NCBI GenBank assembly: GCA_035578155.1
Contig: JAPWDM010000005.1
Coordinates: 21,388,877-21,452,876 of the forward strand
DNA length: 64,000 nt
Reading direction: 5' to 3'
Source: Brachynemurus nebulosus
Lineage: Eukaryota > Arthropoda > Insecta > Neuroptera > Myrmeleontidae
Positions within the stretch are counted from its first letter, which is position 1; each line of letters opens with the position of its first letter. Positions 1 through 11,987 of the stretch are shown here, in pieces. The translations under genes were made by a program, and so were the position numbers. The notes beneath the pieces are model-generated. The model was not told the origin of the DNA. It was given only the letters and a program-made list of their open reading frames with translations, and did no database searches.

Positions 1-1215
1 AAAACTGAAGGGTATTTTTTTTTTTCAATTATTTATTTTTTATATGTTGAGTACCTAAAGATAAAAACTAGCACAAAATAAGAATATTTTGTTGATAGAT
101 CGCGGCTTGGGAATTGCCGAGTTAAGTTTCGATTTGTTAATTATTTTGTAATGTCATATTTGATGGCTATGATGGCTATTATTTGAACCAGTTTGACTTA
201 TTAATTTGCAAGACTAATTATTTATTTGCTGCTTCGCAACATCTTTATCATTTTTAATATTTTGAATTAAACAACAATTGGATTAATGTACAATTCCTAC
301 ATTCAATTTATTGTACAAATTTCTTTTAAAAATTATTGCACAAGTTGATTGCACAATATTATTGAGCGTGTAGGGGCCGCTTTATAGAAATTGGTGACAA
401 GAATGTCAAAGCCGTTCCTTGTTAGATTTACAGGAAAATGAAGATGAGTCAGATTTATAAAAAATATCGTCTCAAATCGCAAACATAATTATCCATAAGT
501 AATGATGGACTAGAAACATGTACGACAGGCAACTTTGATTATGGATAGTAAAAATCCATAAACTAAAATTACTTATATCGTTTATTTATATATTTTAAAA
601 AAAAATATACATATAAAGAAATACACTCCTGCAACAAGTAGTTCGATCCATTATCTATATATAATTTCATTTTCTCTCTTGAATATATAAAAACACATCA
701 CATTTATAAGAATTCCCTCCAAAAATAATTTTTCACATTTCTTACTATTTATTTCTCTCCCGTTTTATATTTAAGTTCTTCTTTTTTTTTTTGTTGAAAT
801 GTTCAAACCAATAAATCTTACATTCCACCAACAAGCTATTTCATTTTCTGTTATCATATCGTCTCCGTCAGATTCAGTATGTGAAACGAAGATAAATAGA
901 AGAAGTGTCTGTTTTAAAAATTACAAAATTAAGCGATTTTTACAAATAAAACAAGGCAAATGGATATAATGTGTATATGGGCATGTTGAATCAAATGGTA
1001 GTGTTTCAGTCCGTTAAAAATCACTTGAATTTGATAAAAATATCAATAGGATAATTTCGGGTGAAACGTACCACAACCTGCACTAAATGATTCGGAGCAC
1101 GGAAAGACTGTAGAGAGATTTACATTCTTTCTTTCGGGTTTTCTATTTCTACTAGTTTATTAAGTACTGGTGAATTGCTCGTGTGTCCTAAGAGATAGAT
1201 GCACCAAATATTATT
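1..1215. other. AT-rich spacer, nothing recognised
   Basis: No convincing reading frame, RNA gene or terminal repeat was found here. The stretch is strongly AT-rich with many short homopolymers and is best read as intergenic or decayed repeat sequence. Confidence 0.5.
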
Positions 1216-1376
1216 TTTCACTATAGGGATGATCGATATTCATCGATGGTAGAAAACATCTATGTTTAGCGAGAAAACATCGATGTAAAAACATCGATGT
1301 TATGTCCTCGATAACATCGACACATCGATGTTACGAGAATAATATCGAAACATCCATATTTCTCTAAGCTATCCAG

Positions 1377-1610
1377 TATTTAAAAAATCCTGTAGCTGAT
1401 TTAAAACAAGATCCATTACTTTTATGGCAAGTTCTAGGATCCACTTATCCAAACTTGAAAAAAATTGCCATTAAATATTTGTGTTGCGCAGCAACTTCAA
1501 CAGCTTCAGAGAGACTTTTTTCAAAAGCTGAACAGCATTTGTATCAACAAAGCAACAGATTAAAAGGAAAACTTCTAACAATTGACTTTTTTGCAAAGTG
1601 TACCAAATAA
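1377..1610 (+). pseudogene. hAT transposase C-terminal dimerisation domain relic
   Basis: This open stretch reads about 77 codons to a TAA at 1608-1610. It contains DPLLLWQVLGSTYPNLKKIA followed closely by ATSTASERLFSKA, the conserved signature of the hAT C-terminal dimerisation domain, in which the SERLFS core is diagnostic. Full hAT transposases are usually 500-700 residues and carry an N-terminal BED finger and an RNase H-like catalytic core; neither is visible here. The fragment sits inside the hAT element 1224-2901 in the + orientation. There is no start codon, so it is a truncated relic or a last exon that lost the rest. Family identity is firm; activity is very unlikely. Confidence 0.88.
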
Positions 1611-2595
1611 ATACTGGCAATGTTAATTTTTAATAAATAAAAAAATTGATTATAATGGTTGTTTATTTTGTTACATAGGCTGCTATTACACTGTCATAGA
1701 TATATGTCAAAATTTTATTTAATCAAAGAAATATTATGGTGTAATAAGCATAGATAAAGTACACCAGAATTTTATTTCTGCAAGAGAGCTAACTTCAATA
1801 CATTTTTTTGACTCTCTATTACCTCTCTATGACACTGAGAACGGGGGTACAGGGTATAGATGTCACCGTTGTCGTAATCATCATGCGTAGTACACTTGAA
1901 AAGAACAGAGATGTCACTATAATAACTTTAAATTATCTTTAGCCTTTGCCGATAATGTAGGTAACTACTAGTAAGATAATCCACTAAAATTCTCCTAATT
2001 GCATTTTATTTTAATCAGTTTTTCAAGTTTAAAACTCATACAATAATTATAAACTCATATATTTGTTTAAAAACTCAAGCAATTTATTTTTATTCAAAAT
2101 TATACATTAATCAAATATTTCGTAAATGAGTACCACTATCACTGATTTTAATTTCTGACAAGTGTGCTCCCATTTTTCTGCAACAGATAAAATGTATTCT
2201 AATTTTCTAATTAATTTACTATGATAATAAAATAAGTAATTATTTTCAAATAAAAATAAAGTAATAAATGTTAATTATACATACCTCCAATAATAATTAA
2301 ATAAAATTATTAAATTTAATATTGAACTCAAAAAAATAGACGAAATACTCATAAACAATTCGAAAAAAATGAAAATTTCTTGATAGAATTTTTTATAATT
2401 GTTACTATAGAAATGTTACAAATTATAAATTTCTAAAATAATAGAATAAGTTCTATGAACAGTAAATTCGACAGATATCAGCTAGTAGCACCGTCTACAA
2501 TTACCAATTTTTTAAATATGTTGTGCACTGCCCTCTGAATTCAGTACCTTAATAACCACCTGCTAAGAAAAATCCTATAATTTAAGTGAATGCTC

Positions 2596-2598
<3 letters not shown>

Positions 2599-2666
<68 letters not shown>
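2599..2666. repeat. (TA)n microsatellite within hAT element
   Basis: Uninterrupted TA dinucleotide run of about 68 bp inside the hAT element, near its right half. Confidence 0.95.
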
Positions 2667-2669
<3 letters not shown>

Positions 2670-2909
2670 TTATTCTCTATGGTAATAAGTCAACTTTTAT
2701 AATATAATATTTCTGTAACCATAGTTAAAGATACTTCTTAATATTTGATCATAGATTTGATCAAAGATCTTTGACATATATATCTATGACAATGTAATAG
2801 TGGCCATAAACATCGATGTTTTTCTTTTGATATATATATCGTATATCGATACTCTTGAATCGATGTTTACATCGATGTTTTTCTAATATCGGTCATCCCT
2901 ATTTCACCA

Positions 2910-4242
2910 TTTCTTTATTATACCTATCTGTGGGCATTTTTTGTATTTTAAACAAATTGAAATGATAAGGCATTCGGAAAACAAGAATAAAATGTTAGTA
3001 TACTTTTCAAGTACTGTTGAAATCCAGTTGGAGGCATACCAGTTTGTAATTTGTTTGGATGGCTCAAGAGAAATGGAATGCAAGAAAGAAAAAAGAATTG
3101 AGATTAGGAAAAGAAACTTCTAGTCATAGTGACGGCTGTACTTTTACATAGCTTTATAAAAAAATTTTCAAAAATACTTAAAACAGATTTTAAAAAGATT
3201 TTATTTACGACTACCATGCAATTGCTTGTTTATTGTACAAAATACCAGTTAAGTAAACTATGTTTTACAAACCGCTATACAAAAATGGCTCTTTACGCGC
3301 ACGTATGCGTAAAATGGCACAGTTAACTACACTTTTGTTAATTCTTATTTTGTATTTCATATTAAAATCTGTACAAAAATTTTACCCAGCAAACTGAATG
3401 TATACATTTGTTTTTAACAAATTTTAATTCTACAAATTTTATGTTATTTGTAGATACAGTATTGTACGTAACTCGATTGTGAGGCATATTACACACTCGC
3501 GCAATTACGCACTCGTAACTTTTTCGCTCGTGTGTAATATGCATCGTACAACCTCAACTATTATTGCTAACTCACTTATAAGTAAATACGTCTAACAAGT
3601 AAATATTTCTGATGCGTTTCTGTACTGATATGGAAATGGGGAATGTGCATCTAAGTATTCATGAACGAGTACACGAACTAATCAGAAAGATACGGTACGA
3701 ACAAACCTATCTATTAATACAAAATTAAGGTACTTCTCTTTGGTTTAGCATGGTAGTATATCCTATTAAAAAAATCGCATCTTTGTGAAAATTGGTTATT
3801 TTTAGAAGCAGTTTCAGTTATGTGTTTGTTCTCGTGAAGAGACAATAAATTTTATTAATTTTAAAATACAACAGGAACAGAGCTCTGAAAAAAAAATACG
3901 AAATTGAATGTAATGATGTAACATGGAACTACACACGAAATAAGTACTATAGAAAATAAAATATAAAATAGTCGTGCTTATTTAAAATTTTTTTTGTCAT
4001 AAAATTCTCGTTTCATTTTAAACGATATTGCATTAAAAATGATAAAGCTTTTTTAAAAAGTATTAGAGGCGTAATTTATCGTCATATTATATTCCTTTTT
4101 TATGGGTAAAGTGACTTTTTTTGGAAAATTGTCTATCGAGTGTGTACCATATACGGGTTTGTACGAAATAGTACGTTTTTCACGTATGCCACGCTTTATT
4201 TACGATACTATGGAATCGAGATGAAGTGTGTTTCGTGCGACT
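2910..4242. other. Spacer; only a short imperfect palindrome seen
   Basis: No gene is supported. Short open frames at 2941-3326 are AT-driven and lack recognisable motifs. The only structure seen is the small inverted repeat at 3484-3542. Confidence 0.45.
3484..3542. repeat. Imperfect palindrome around a TTACGCACTCG core
   Basis: GCATATTACACAC at the left is repeated inverted as GTGTGTAATATGC at the right, with a spacer of about 33 bp rich in CTCG/CGC motifs. It could be a foldback end of an unrecognised repeat; function unknown. Confidence 0.6.
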
Positions 4243-4703
4243 TAAGCGGGTTCTACACGATGCTACGAACGTTCCTTCCAACATTCGATCGAACGTTTGA
4301 GGCAGTTAAGTTCGATAGTTGGTGCGACGAATGTATCTGCTACACGGTGAATCGAATGTTTGATCCAATACGAATGATGATGTGTTGGTACTCAGTCGAC
4401 AACGCTGTTATCTGTCTGATGTTATCTCTAATGTTATACACTGATGTTGTCTCTCTTCACATGAACGAGTCCTGCAGCTGCTGAGTCGAACCAACCAACG
4501 AACCAACATTGACCTTCAAACGTTCGAAGCACCCCTTTGACTCGGTGCAAAAATACCGACATCGAACGGGACACGACCAAATGCGAACGTTTGACGCTCG
4601 ACATTGGACACTCGTAGGTTCGAACAACGGCTACACGATGCTATGAACCATCCAACGTCGAATGTTGGAAGGTGTTCGTAGCATCGTGTAGCAGCGGCTT
4701 TAT
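4243..4703. mobile_element. Foldback/MITE-like element, relatively GC-rich
   Basis: CTACACGATGCTACGAAC near the left end recurs inverted near the right end (GTTCGTAGCATCGTGTAG, 4675-4692), with flanking TTCCAACATTCG-like blocks also inverted. The right part additionally forms a compact hairpin: CTACACGATGCTATGAACC at about 4631 pairs with the sequence ending near 4692. Base composition is richer in CG than the surroundings. Open frames across it (4140-4484 +, 4516-4716 -) are by-products of its repeated motifs. The superfamily cannot be assigned. Confidence 0.6.
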
Positions 4704-5863
4704 TAAAGTAAATCACCAGCTGAAATTGTCATCGTTATTTTTGCCCGTCGAAGGTGTTAATTTGCCACGCTTTGATAAAACTTTTCATCCAAAAATTTAG
4801 GAAATTCAGTAGTAGGTGGGACCTGGTTTTTCGGAAACTAAAAAGTCAATTTTTTTCTGTTAATAAATAAGTACAGCCAGTGTTTAAATTAAACGAAGGA
4901 TTCAAATTTTAAAATATTTCACTACGTACAGCCTTGTAAATTTAGTTCAATCCTTCAATCACTAGTTAATGCTATTTAAAGAAGTGTACAAAATTTCAGT
5001 AAGGTCGGTGTATTAGTTTTTGAGAAATCGTGTTCATCGACTTTAGAAATAGTGTTTTGAGAAAAATTAAAGTTTGAAGTAGAGGCCAATCTTTCCCAAT
5101 GGGAGGAATTCCCAAAGGCTTTCTCTCTTAGACTTTTACTCCGATTGACTTAGAACTTTAGGTGAATATTTTAGACATAGGTACCTATTGTACTATTGAA
5201 TAATATGATAAAATGAAAAAGCGCGTTTTTTGAAATTTTCAAACTCACGTAATCCTTTAAACCTTTTTCGAGCTTTTTCGTTATGAGTTTTTAAAACTTT
5301 TTTTTTTTTATTCAGAAACATTTTCAAAATCCCGATTCTGTGCCCCTTTAAATAATTTGGTTTTATTACCTATACATATTTAAATACACTTGTTGGAAAA
5401 TTATTTAAACATGAAAATGAAAATGAAAACTGTTACACCCCCTTTTTCCCTTTACGTATATGTGAATGTAACCTAGATTGTCGCGTCAGTTGATAAAGCT
5501 AATTAATTACGATAAGAAACTTGAAACTGCATGAATCTTTTAGTTACTACTCTGCGCAGCATACCGACATCAGACATGTGTATTATAAATATCTTACATG
5601 TGGGGATATAAACACATACCAACCGAGTTCAGAGGTTGGTTATATAATTTAAACTGTGTTACCTGCGTGTTTTCGTTACCGTTAATTAACGACTTCATTA
5701 ACGTGCTACGTGATACGGCACTAATATCATATTATACCTACATATTTTGTACGAATTCCCGTTTTGGTGAAATTAAATATCTTTATGTTTTTTTTTTTCG
5801 GTTAAAATTTTGTCGACTTGAAATTTGCCACCAGCATCATATTGAAGATTTATGGACTTAAGG
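4704..5863. other. AT-rich spacer, nothing recognised
   Basis: No terminal repeat, domain signature or RNA gene was recognised. The frame at 5598-5861 shows no family motif. Confidence 0.4.
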
Positions 5864-5865
5864 TA

Positions 5866-6806
5866 GGGGAAGGTAGGGCAATGTGGCCACCCTAAAGTTT
5901 GAATTGATATATTTTCTAAACGGTTTTAATTAATTGATATTTCTTGATATAATACAATTGCAAATTTAATAAAGTCTTTATTTTATAATATACATACGGT
6001 TTACATATTCACAGTAATAAAAAATTATCAATTATTTCGTAAGTGACAAAACGACCACATTACCCACCTTGGGTAGGTAAAGTGGCATAGTATTATTAAT
6101 GTTAAAAGTTAACATAGATTAAAACTGACTTTTTAATTTTTAGATGAAATTACAATTTTTAATCAAAAATATTATAATTTGCTACTAGTTAGCAATCATA
6201 AAAACAATTTTTAATTATCCTAAGTACTCAGACGGTAACTATTTATTTTTAAAACAAAACTCACAAGTAAAATCGCCATCTTCCTCATTGCAACCAGAGC
6301 AGACTTCATAGACACATCTTTTGCATATCGTACATCGTACTCAGCCATCTTCTGCTATTGATTCCGGCCACAATTCTGGTACCACCACTAGATCCACTGG
6401 GCCACTTTACCTTTATACATAGTGGGCCACATTACCCGAAACTAAGTAAAATAGGAAAACTGAAATAAGTTCCGCCCCAACGTATGATTCATAATTGTTT
6501 ATTATAAATTTAATTACTTCAGAATTACAACAGACACAGGGAATATTCACAAAAACCAAGTATTCGTAATACAATATATTTCATACAATATTTGTAAGTA
6601 CTTACCTTAGATCAGAGGGCACAAGAAACACTTTTTTTTAAATAAAATTTTCTAAGTAACACCTAACGAGTTGATATGCACCGTGACACTATGTAAACTG
6701 TCAATCTATAATTTAAACTAAATAACAAGAGATGACAGCTATTAGTTCATTTGCAAACTAGTGGTGACCACTTTATCTGCCTGGGCCACTATAGCGAGCC
6801 TTCCCC
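5866..6806 (-). mobile_element. pogo/Tigger-like DNA transposon remnant
   Basis: The terminal inverted repeats are GGGGAAGGTAGGGCAATGTG at the left and the inverse of CACTATAGCGAGCCTTCCCC at the right, each flanked by TA (5864-5865 and 6807-6808), the target site of Tc1/mariner/pogo elements. Internal copies of GTGGCCACnTTACCC-like sequence lie near the ends. On the minus strand a Cys-rich C-terminal transposase fragment survives (6239-6403). At 941 bp it is an internally deleted copy; an intact pogo transposase needs about 1.5 kb. Confidence 0.82.
6239..6403 (-). pseudogene. Pogo-like transposase C-terminal zinc-finger relic
   Basis: The minus strand reads ...VVVPELWPESIAEDG, one in-frame TGA, then VRCTICKRCVYEVC followed by SGCNEEDGDFTCEFCFKNK and a stop. 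The C-x2-C ... C-x2-C spacing with a D-F-x-C-x2-C tail matches the PHD-like Cys cluster at the C-terminus of many insect pogo/Tigger DDE transposases, where the TGA position is usually Trp, suggesting a TGG to TGA decay. The DDE core is missing. It sits inside a TIR element with TA target duplications, which supports the assignment. It is a dead fragment. Confidence 0.72.
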
Positions 6807-6808
6807 TA

Positions 6809-7753
6809 CCATAAATAAAACACTAAGTTCAGTTCGTTATAAACTTATGCTCCTGAAGTTTGTAACTGTACCATGCTTATTAGTTCTAAATCAAGTAATT
6901 TTTAAATCAGATATTTCGAAATTCTATATAAATCTTGAAACCTTTCTGTATTAGGTACTTATTTCAGTTTCTGAATCCGATGCAGATCCCGTTTTGCTGA
7001 TTGTAGGTAAATAGTACATGTATTAAAGCAAAACTTGCTCCAGCTGCGTCCAGTCGTTTATTTTACGCCTTTTGAGACATCAGGATTGTAGGATTATTTT
7101 CATCTCATATTTTTTCTTTGAAATTTCAGTAGTATTTGAACAAAATTGGATCAAGAGTTGCGCAAACGTTTTTTCGGCAGTTTTTTTTTTTAATTTCGGA
7201 GCCAGTTTAGGTGGCAGTTTTAATTTTTGAAATGTTGTCTGTATTAGAACGTACAGTATCACGTTATTTACTAATGAAAGAATTTTCGAAATCGGTTGGA
7301 TAAAGATTTTCTAGTTTCTCTAGTTTAAATATTTAATGTACTCTTAGGTACCGATTTCTATTTTGACACTCTCAAAACGATTGCTTTTTCTTCAAAGATT
7401 TCTATGATTTTATTTATTTTTTTTTGCATATTTTTCCTCGTTTTTACATATAGATTATCTAGTATAATACTATGTAGATAGTGAGTGCTTGCTAGTTTAG
7501 TAATGATTTTATCCAGTTGTGTAAATAGCATTTTATGGACAAGGTTTTTTATTAATGTGTTTATTTTTTGTTTTATTTTAACAGCCGCTCTATAATATTG
7601 CGATGGGAATTACACGGTGTATAAACATTGTCACCATATTACACTGGCAGGAGACATTTTGTATTAAAAACAAGGTTAACACTAGCGTATAATATTTTTA
7701 TTTTTTATTTCATTGTAACTACATAGATCGTAATCTCCTAAAAATACATAATA
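6809..7753. other. AT-rich spacer, nothing recognised
   Basis: No gene or repeat boundary identified. Short frames at 6751-6954 and 7080-7262 have no motif and AT-driven composition. Confidence 0.4.
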
Positions 7754-8840
7754 TGAGCCGTTTATTTTGAAAGTGGGGCAAGTCCATATTTTGTTATTAC
7801 GAGATATTTAAGGGTTTGCGTTTCAATATATTTAAAAATATTGGTAAGTGTTAATAGACATATATTTTGTATTTTGTGGCATTAGATAATGTAAGTTTAT
7901 AATCCAATAGTGTTTATAGTGCTGGCTAAAAAAATAGTGGTTTTATTATAAACTAAATGGACTTGCCTCACTTTCAAAATTAATGAATTATTGTAATCGT
8001 TAGTTTTAATGGATAATATTTGAGTTTTATCATTTAAAAATAAACATAATAAAAACTTTGCATACGACAATTCAACTTAAGAAGCACATACTGTGACATT
8101 ATTACCTCCTGCCAGTGCCTTAGGACTAGAAATGAGTGTATGAAAATAAGTAGGTACTTTAAAAGGGCGACTCCCCTCTTTGCAGTGTTGCTTAAAATGA
8201 AATTGGAAATTTATTCTAATTGTTTTAAATTATTTCCCTTAAAGAAGTTAATTGCTCAAATAGTACGATTATGTCGACACACTCACCCCCGTAGTTAACT
8301 ACCCCTGGATTTAATATTACGAAATTGAGTAAAAACAGGTCGATTAGATTTTTTACGTACATTTGAAATCGGTAAATAAAACTTTATTATATTTATTTTT
8401 TACCCCTTTTCGCAAAATTAACCCCCAAATTTTAGCCCTAAACTACCCATGTTGGTGTAATTTAAACAAATTATATATCAATGGATAGCTTTTTAAAAAA
8501 GAGAAATATCGCCAATTTAAGCTTTTGCTCTATTTCTTACCGTTTTCGAGATATTTGAAAAAATAAATTTTCACCCCAATTTTTGCAGAACGATTTCATC
8601 CCTACAAACCGCTTTTCCGCAGAAAAAAAATACGTTATTACTTATTTTTTAGTGTACTACAACATATCTAAGTTTCATCAAAATCAATCCGGTCCGGTCT
8701 CGGAAATTTTACTTGTAAGATGGACTTGCACCACTATCAAAATAAACAGATTTACAATACTGTTAAGTCTTATCTATAACTACCATTATCTTCAATTTTT
8801 TCAAAAGTGGACTTGCCCCACTTTCAAAATAAACGGCTCA
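7754..8840. mobile_element. TIR element with TGAGCCGTTTATTTTGAAAG ends
   Basis: The left end TGAGCCGTTTATTTTGAAAG, followed by TGGGGCAAGTCCA, is repeated as an almost perfect inverse at the right end, about 35 bp in all, flanked by TA. Degraded inverse copies of the same motif also lie internally (about 7959-7982 and 8715-8740), suggesting a composite or repeatedly invaded element. No transposase frame is seen. TA flanks suggest the Tc1/mariner/pogo group. Sequence resembling its 8270-8370 part recurs at about 50697-50800. Confidence 0.75.
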
Positions 8841-8852
8841 TATAGAGTAATA

Positions 8853-9226
8853 CAGTAGAACCTCTGATTACGGACACTTCTCTTAACCGACCCCTTCTAT
8901 AGCCGGACAAATTTTTTATGACGGTGGCATGCTATACTAAAACCAATGCATTCTGCACATTCTTAAGCGGGCACTCTGTTACTACGCGGACGCAATATGT
9001 TTTGATGAAAACATATTATACCTTATTTCAAATACCATCAATCATGAGTCATCGTTAAAAAATTAAATAATTCTTATATTCGAAACAAATCAATCTTCTA
9101 TTCTTTCCAAAAACAAACTGTAAATTTAAAATTTACGTAAATGCAATAATGACAGAGATAAAGCCAAGAAAACGGAAATTATTTAAAGTCACAAATGATG
9201 AAGCATGGTTAAATTTAAGTGAAATG
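8853..9226 (+). mobile_element. Tigger/pogo-like transposon 5' end, truncated
   Basis: It begins with TA then CAGTAGAACCTCTGATTACG, closely resembling the TIR style of Tigger/pogo elements (CAGTAGAACC...), and continues with degenerate Tigger-like repeats of the CCGGACA/GCGGGCA type. About 9060-9226 recurs inverted at 51295-51480, confirming a dispersed family. A short frame from about 9150 could be a transposase N-terminus but stops after about 28 codons. No right TIR was found. Confidence 0.6.
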
Positions 9227-9596
9227 GACCATATTTAGTACACTATTACCTCCACTAAGCGGAGATTCGCTAAAAAAAATCGAAAGTACGTTTTTCGACA
9301 TGGTGTATCTCAAAAAGTATTTGAGATATCCATATAATATTCATATTGTTCCTCGATACCGTCATTTTAGCAGGAATTAGGAAATTTTAGTTCCGTTATA
9401 TATTTTCAAAATGGCGGCTGTTTTCGGTTTTGTTTAATAATAAGAACTACTCTCATCCATCTCTCATCTTTTTAGTCGAATTTTTCTTTGAAAAAATTAG
9501 ACTTATACAGTCTATACGACAAGAACGGCGAGAGGCGAGAGTAGGGGCGCTATCCGTTTTCGGACCCGCAGAAAACGAATATGTAGAAAAAAAATG

Positions 9597-9651
<55 letters not shown>

Positions 9652-9962
9652 CCCGCTACCTTTTAATATGTGTAGGGCCCCCCTATGGAAGTTAAGAGCT
9701 CAAATTTGGTAAATGGGGCTCATTCCGATGCACGACAATACTATCAAAGTGGGGTCAAATTTTGGGCAAATTCTGGATCCGACCCAACCTTTAAGGGGGT
9801 GGTGGGGGGCGGAAAAGCAATAAAACTTTTCCAAACGGGTTGGAAATAATGTTTCCGTCAATTATCTACAACATATCCAAAAGTCAGCTTCCTAGGATGA
9901 TTTGGTGGGAGTAGAGGGGGAAAAAACGATTTTCGCTGGATCTAACACGCCCCAGCCGTCCA
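9227..9962. other. Spacer with (TA)n tract
   Basis: It contains the block GCGGAGATTCGCTAAAAAAA (9261-9280), also seen in similar form at 15641, and a (TA)n run at 9600-9648. No gene recognised. Confidence 0.4.
9600..9648. repeat. (TA)n microsatellite
   Basis: Pure TA run of about 48 bp. Confidence 0.95.
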
Positions 9963-10575
9963 GAATTAACGCAGAGGGTTGAAATTTGGTGTGTTGATAA
10001 AGTTCGTACCTAGGTTGTGCTTTTTGGAGGTTTTAATATTTTACCCCCACCCCCCTCATTTTTAAGCTACAATTTCATGCTTTTTCGACGTTTTCGAAGT
10101 TTGTACCACTCACACAGGTCACCCAAATAAACCTAGAGGGCTGAACTTTTGTATTCGGATTGAGTTATTATCAAGGGGGTGCCTTTTGGGGGTCTCGACT
10201 TTTAACTCCTTCCCCCCACCATTTTTATTCCCAAAAGAACATGATTTTTCTTGTTTTTTAACAGTTTCGTTCGGGTCAGAATCTCCCCAAATAAACCTAG
10301 AGGGCTGAAATTTTGTGTACAGGTTAAACTAATAGCCAGACACTGTTTTTTGGGGGTTTCAACTTTTAACCCTACCCCCACGATTTTTACGCCAATATTT
10401 CCTTAATTTTTTTGCTTGTTTTCTAACACGTCTAGAGACTCTCTAAGGAAGCCTAGAGGGCTGAAATTTTGTACGTGTATTCAGTTAGTATCCGGCTAGT
10501 ACCTTTTAGGGAGTCCACATTACTTTTCCCCCCACTACTCCCATTTTTACATCGCAATTGAATGCTATTGTTAAA
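9963..10575. repeat. Tandem array, about 160-bp unit, four diverged copies
   Basis: Each unit has the block CTAGAGGGCTGAAATTTTGT near its start, then GnCTTTTGGGGGT and CTTTTAACCCCTnCCCCCAC-like blocks. Unit starts at about 9963, 10126, 10289 and 10444 give periods of 163, 163 and 155 bp. The array ends near 10575. Repetition of such units suggests a transposon-borne minisatellite. No coding potential. Confidence 0.8.
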
Positions 10576-10689
10576 TGTGTTTTAAATGCATTATTTTTAT
10601 TCTAAATACAAGTAGGCGAATAGTAATTTTAAAAAATTTAAAAAAAAGTGAATTTACTTTTATAACAAATGAAATACAGACATATTAAG

Positions 10690-11518
10690 TAACTAGCCGT
10701 ATGCCCGATGGGATTTCCCATCGACAACATCTTTTTATTAGGTACTCACTTTCTACTCACTTTTAATGTTTTTCAAAAGCCTAAATCAATATCCACGTTT
10801 GTAACTTCAAAAATGACGAACTTTCCATACAAACTTTAATTTTCTGTTTTAACCCTTTAGAGAATAAATTTCCAGAAACGTTTACACAACTGACTTTTAT
10901 TTATAAATAGAAGCCTAAACACCAATTTTCATAACTCCTGTGCTTAATTTCGTCCTTCTAAAGCCAACAGCTTAGGTTGTGATTGTCTGTCAGTCAATGT
11001 TAAAAATTTATTTATTTATATATTATTTATTTTAATAGCCATAGTAACATATTTTTATATACCCCTAACTTCAAAAATAACGAATTTACATACAAATTTT
11101 CATCCCCCATTAAACCCACTTAGCGGACGAATTTTCAAAAATCCTTTCTTAGTGCTCATCTACGTTACATAGGGAACTCCTATGCAAAATTTCATTCTTC
11201 TAAACCCAACGGTTTAGGCTGTGCGTTGTCTGTCAGTCAGTCAGTGTTAGAAATTTATTAAGTAGACATATTATTTATTTTAATAGCCATAGTAACATAT
11301 TTTTATATACCCCTAACTTCAAAAATAACGAATTTACATACAAATTTTCATCCCCCATTAAACCCACTTAGCGGACGAATTTTCAAAAATCCTTTCTTAG
11401 TGCTCACCTACATTACATAGGGAACTCCTGTGCAAAATTTCATTCTTCTAAACCCAACGGTTTAGGCTGTGCGTTGTCTGTCAGTCAGTCAGTCAGTGTT
11501 AGAAATTTATTAAGTAGA
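10690..11518 (+). repeat. Dispersed repeat with 248-bp tandem duplication
   Basis: Two near-identical units lie head to tail at 11021-11268 and 11269-11518, with a diverged third unit upstream (about 10745-11020). Each ends in TGTCTGTCAGTCAGTCAGTG followed by TTAGAAATTTATTAAGTAGA. The 5' block CTAGCCGTATGCCCGATGGG and the unit recur inverted at 37310-37640. The GTCTGTCAGTC tail is a common style for 3' regions of arthropod dispersed repeats. Class not determined. Confidence 0.75.
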
Positions 11519-11608
11519 TTTAAAATTGTTATTAAATTCACTGTTTATTTATAAATTAGGAATTTTGGATTTTTATTATTTATAAAATAGAAATTTTGGA
11601 TTTTTTTG

Positions 11609-11987
11609 GAAAGAAAAAATATCTTCATAAATGCCTTCCAGTTTACTATTTAAGTTCCTTTTTTAATATTTTTTAAAAATAAAACACAAAGGCAATTGGT
11701 GGATAAGCATGGGTACGAATGCCCTCGTACGAATTGTGTTGGATTTTTCCCTGTTAACTGCTATCGTCACAAAATTGAAATTTAGAGATAGAGATTCAGC
11801 CCTTAAAAACTTAAAACCTTTTTTAAAGCCCCGATCAACCGGACACTCATCATCAGTTTTGAAACCACCAAAATGACAAATCGCTTGTGGACTTTCAATT
11901 ACATTTCGCTTGTAGACCCTCAATACCGAAGAAGAAAAGAAAAATTCGACTTCCGTGATGGGGCTCCGCTGCTCACGGCGTTTTTTT
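11609..11987. repeat. Dispersed repeat family C, copy 1
   Basis: It matches 52362-52650 in the same orientation, from GAAAGAAAAAATATCTTCAT through GGACACTCA and CCACCAAAATG to the shared end GCTGCTCACGGCGTTTT. Copy 1 is longer in its 5' half. The minus-strand frame at 11663-11923 is not conserved as a frame in copy 2 and is not called. Repeat class unknown. Confidence 0.75.

Larger units (their letters stand above)
1224..2901. mobile_element. hAT-superfamily DNA transposon, deletion derivative
   Basis: The ends form terminal inverted repeats: TAGGGATGATCGATATT at the left and its near-complement ending in TCATCCCTA at the right. They are flanked by an 8-bp target duplication with one mismatch (TTTCACTA at 1216-1223, TTTCACCA at 2902-2909); 8 bp is the hallmark of hAT insertion. 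Both subterminal regions carry several copies of the palindromic motif ACATCGATGT (1277, 1291, 1322, 2810, 2869), plausible transposase-binding sites. Inside lie a transposase C-terminal relic (1377-1610) and a (TA)n tract (2599-2666). At 1678 bp it is too short for a full hAT transposase gene, so it is probably non-autonomous. Confidence 0.88.

Noticed and set aside
4140..4484. 114-codon open frame on the + strand
   Set aside because: It starts without ATG, lies across a foldback element and is made by the repeated CG-rich motifs.
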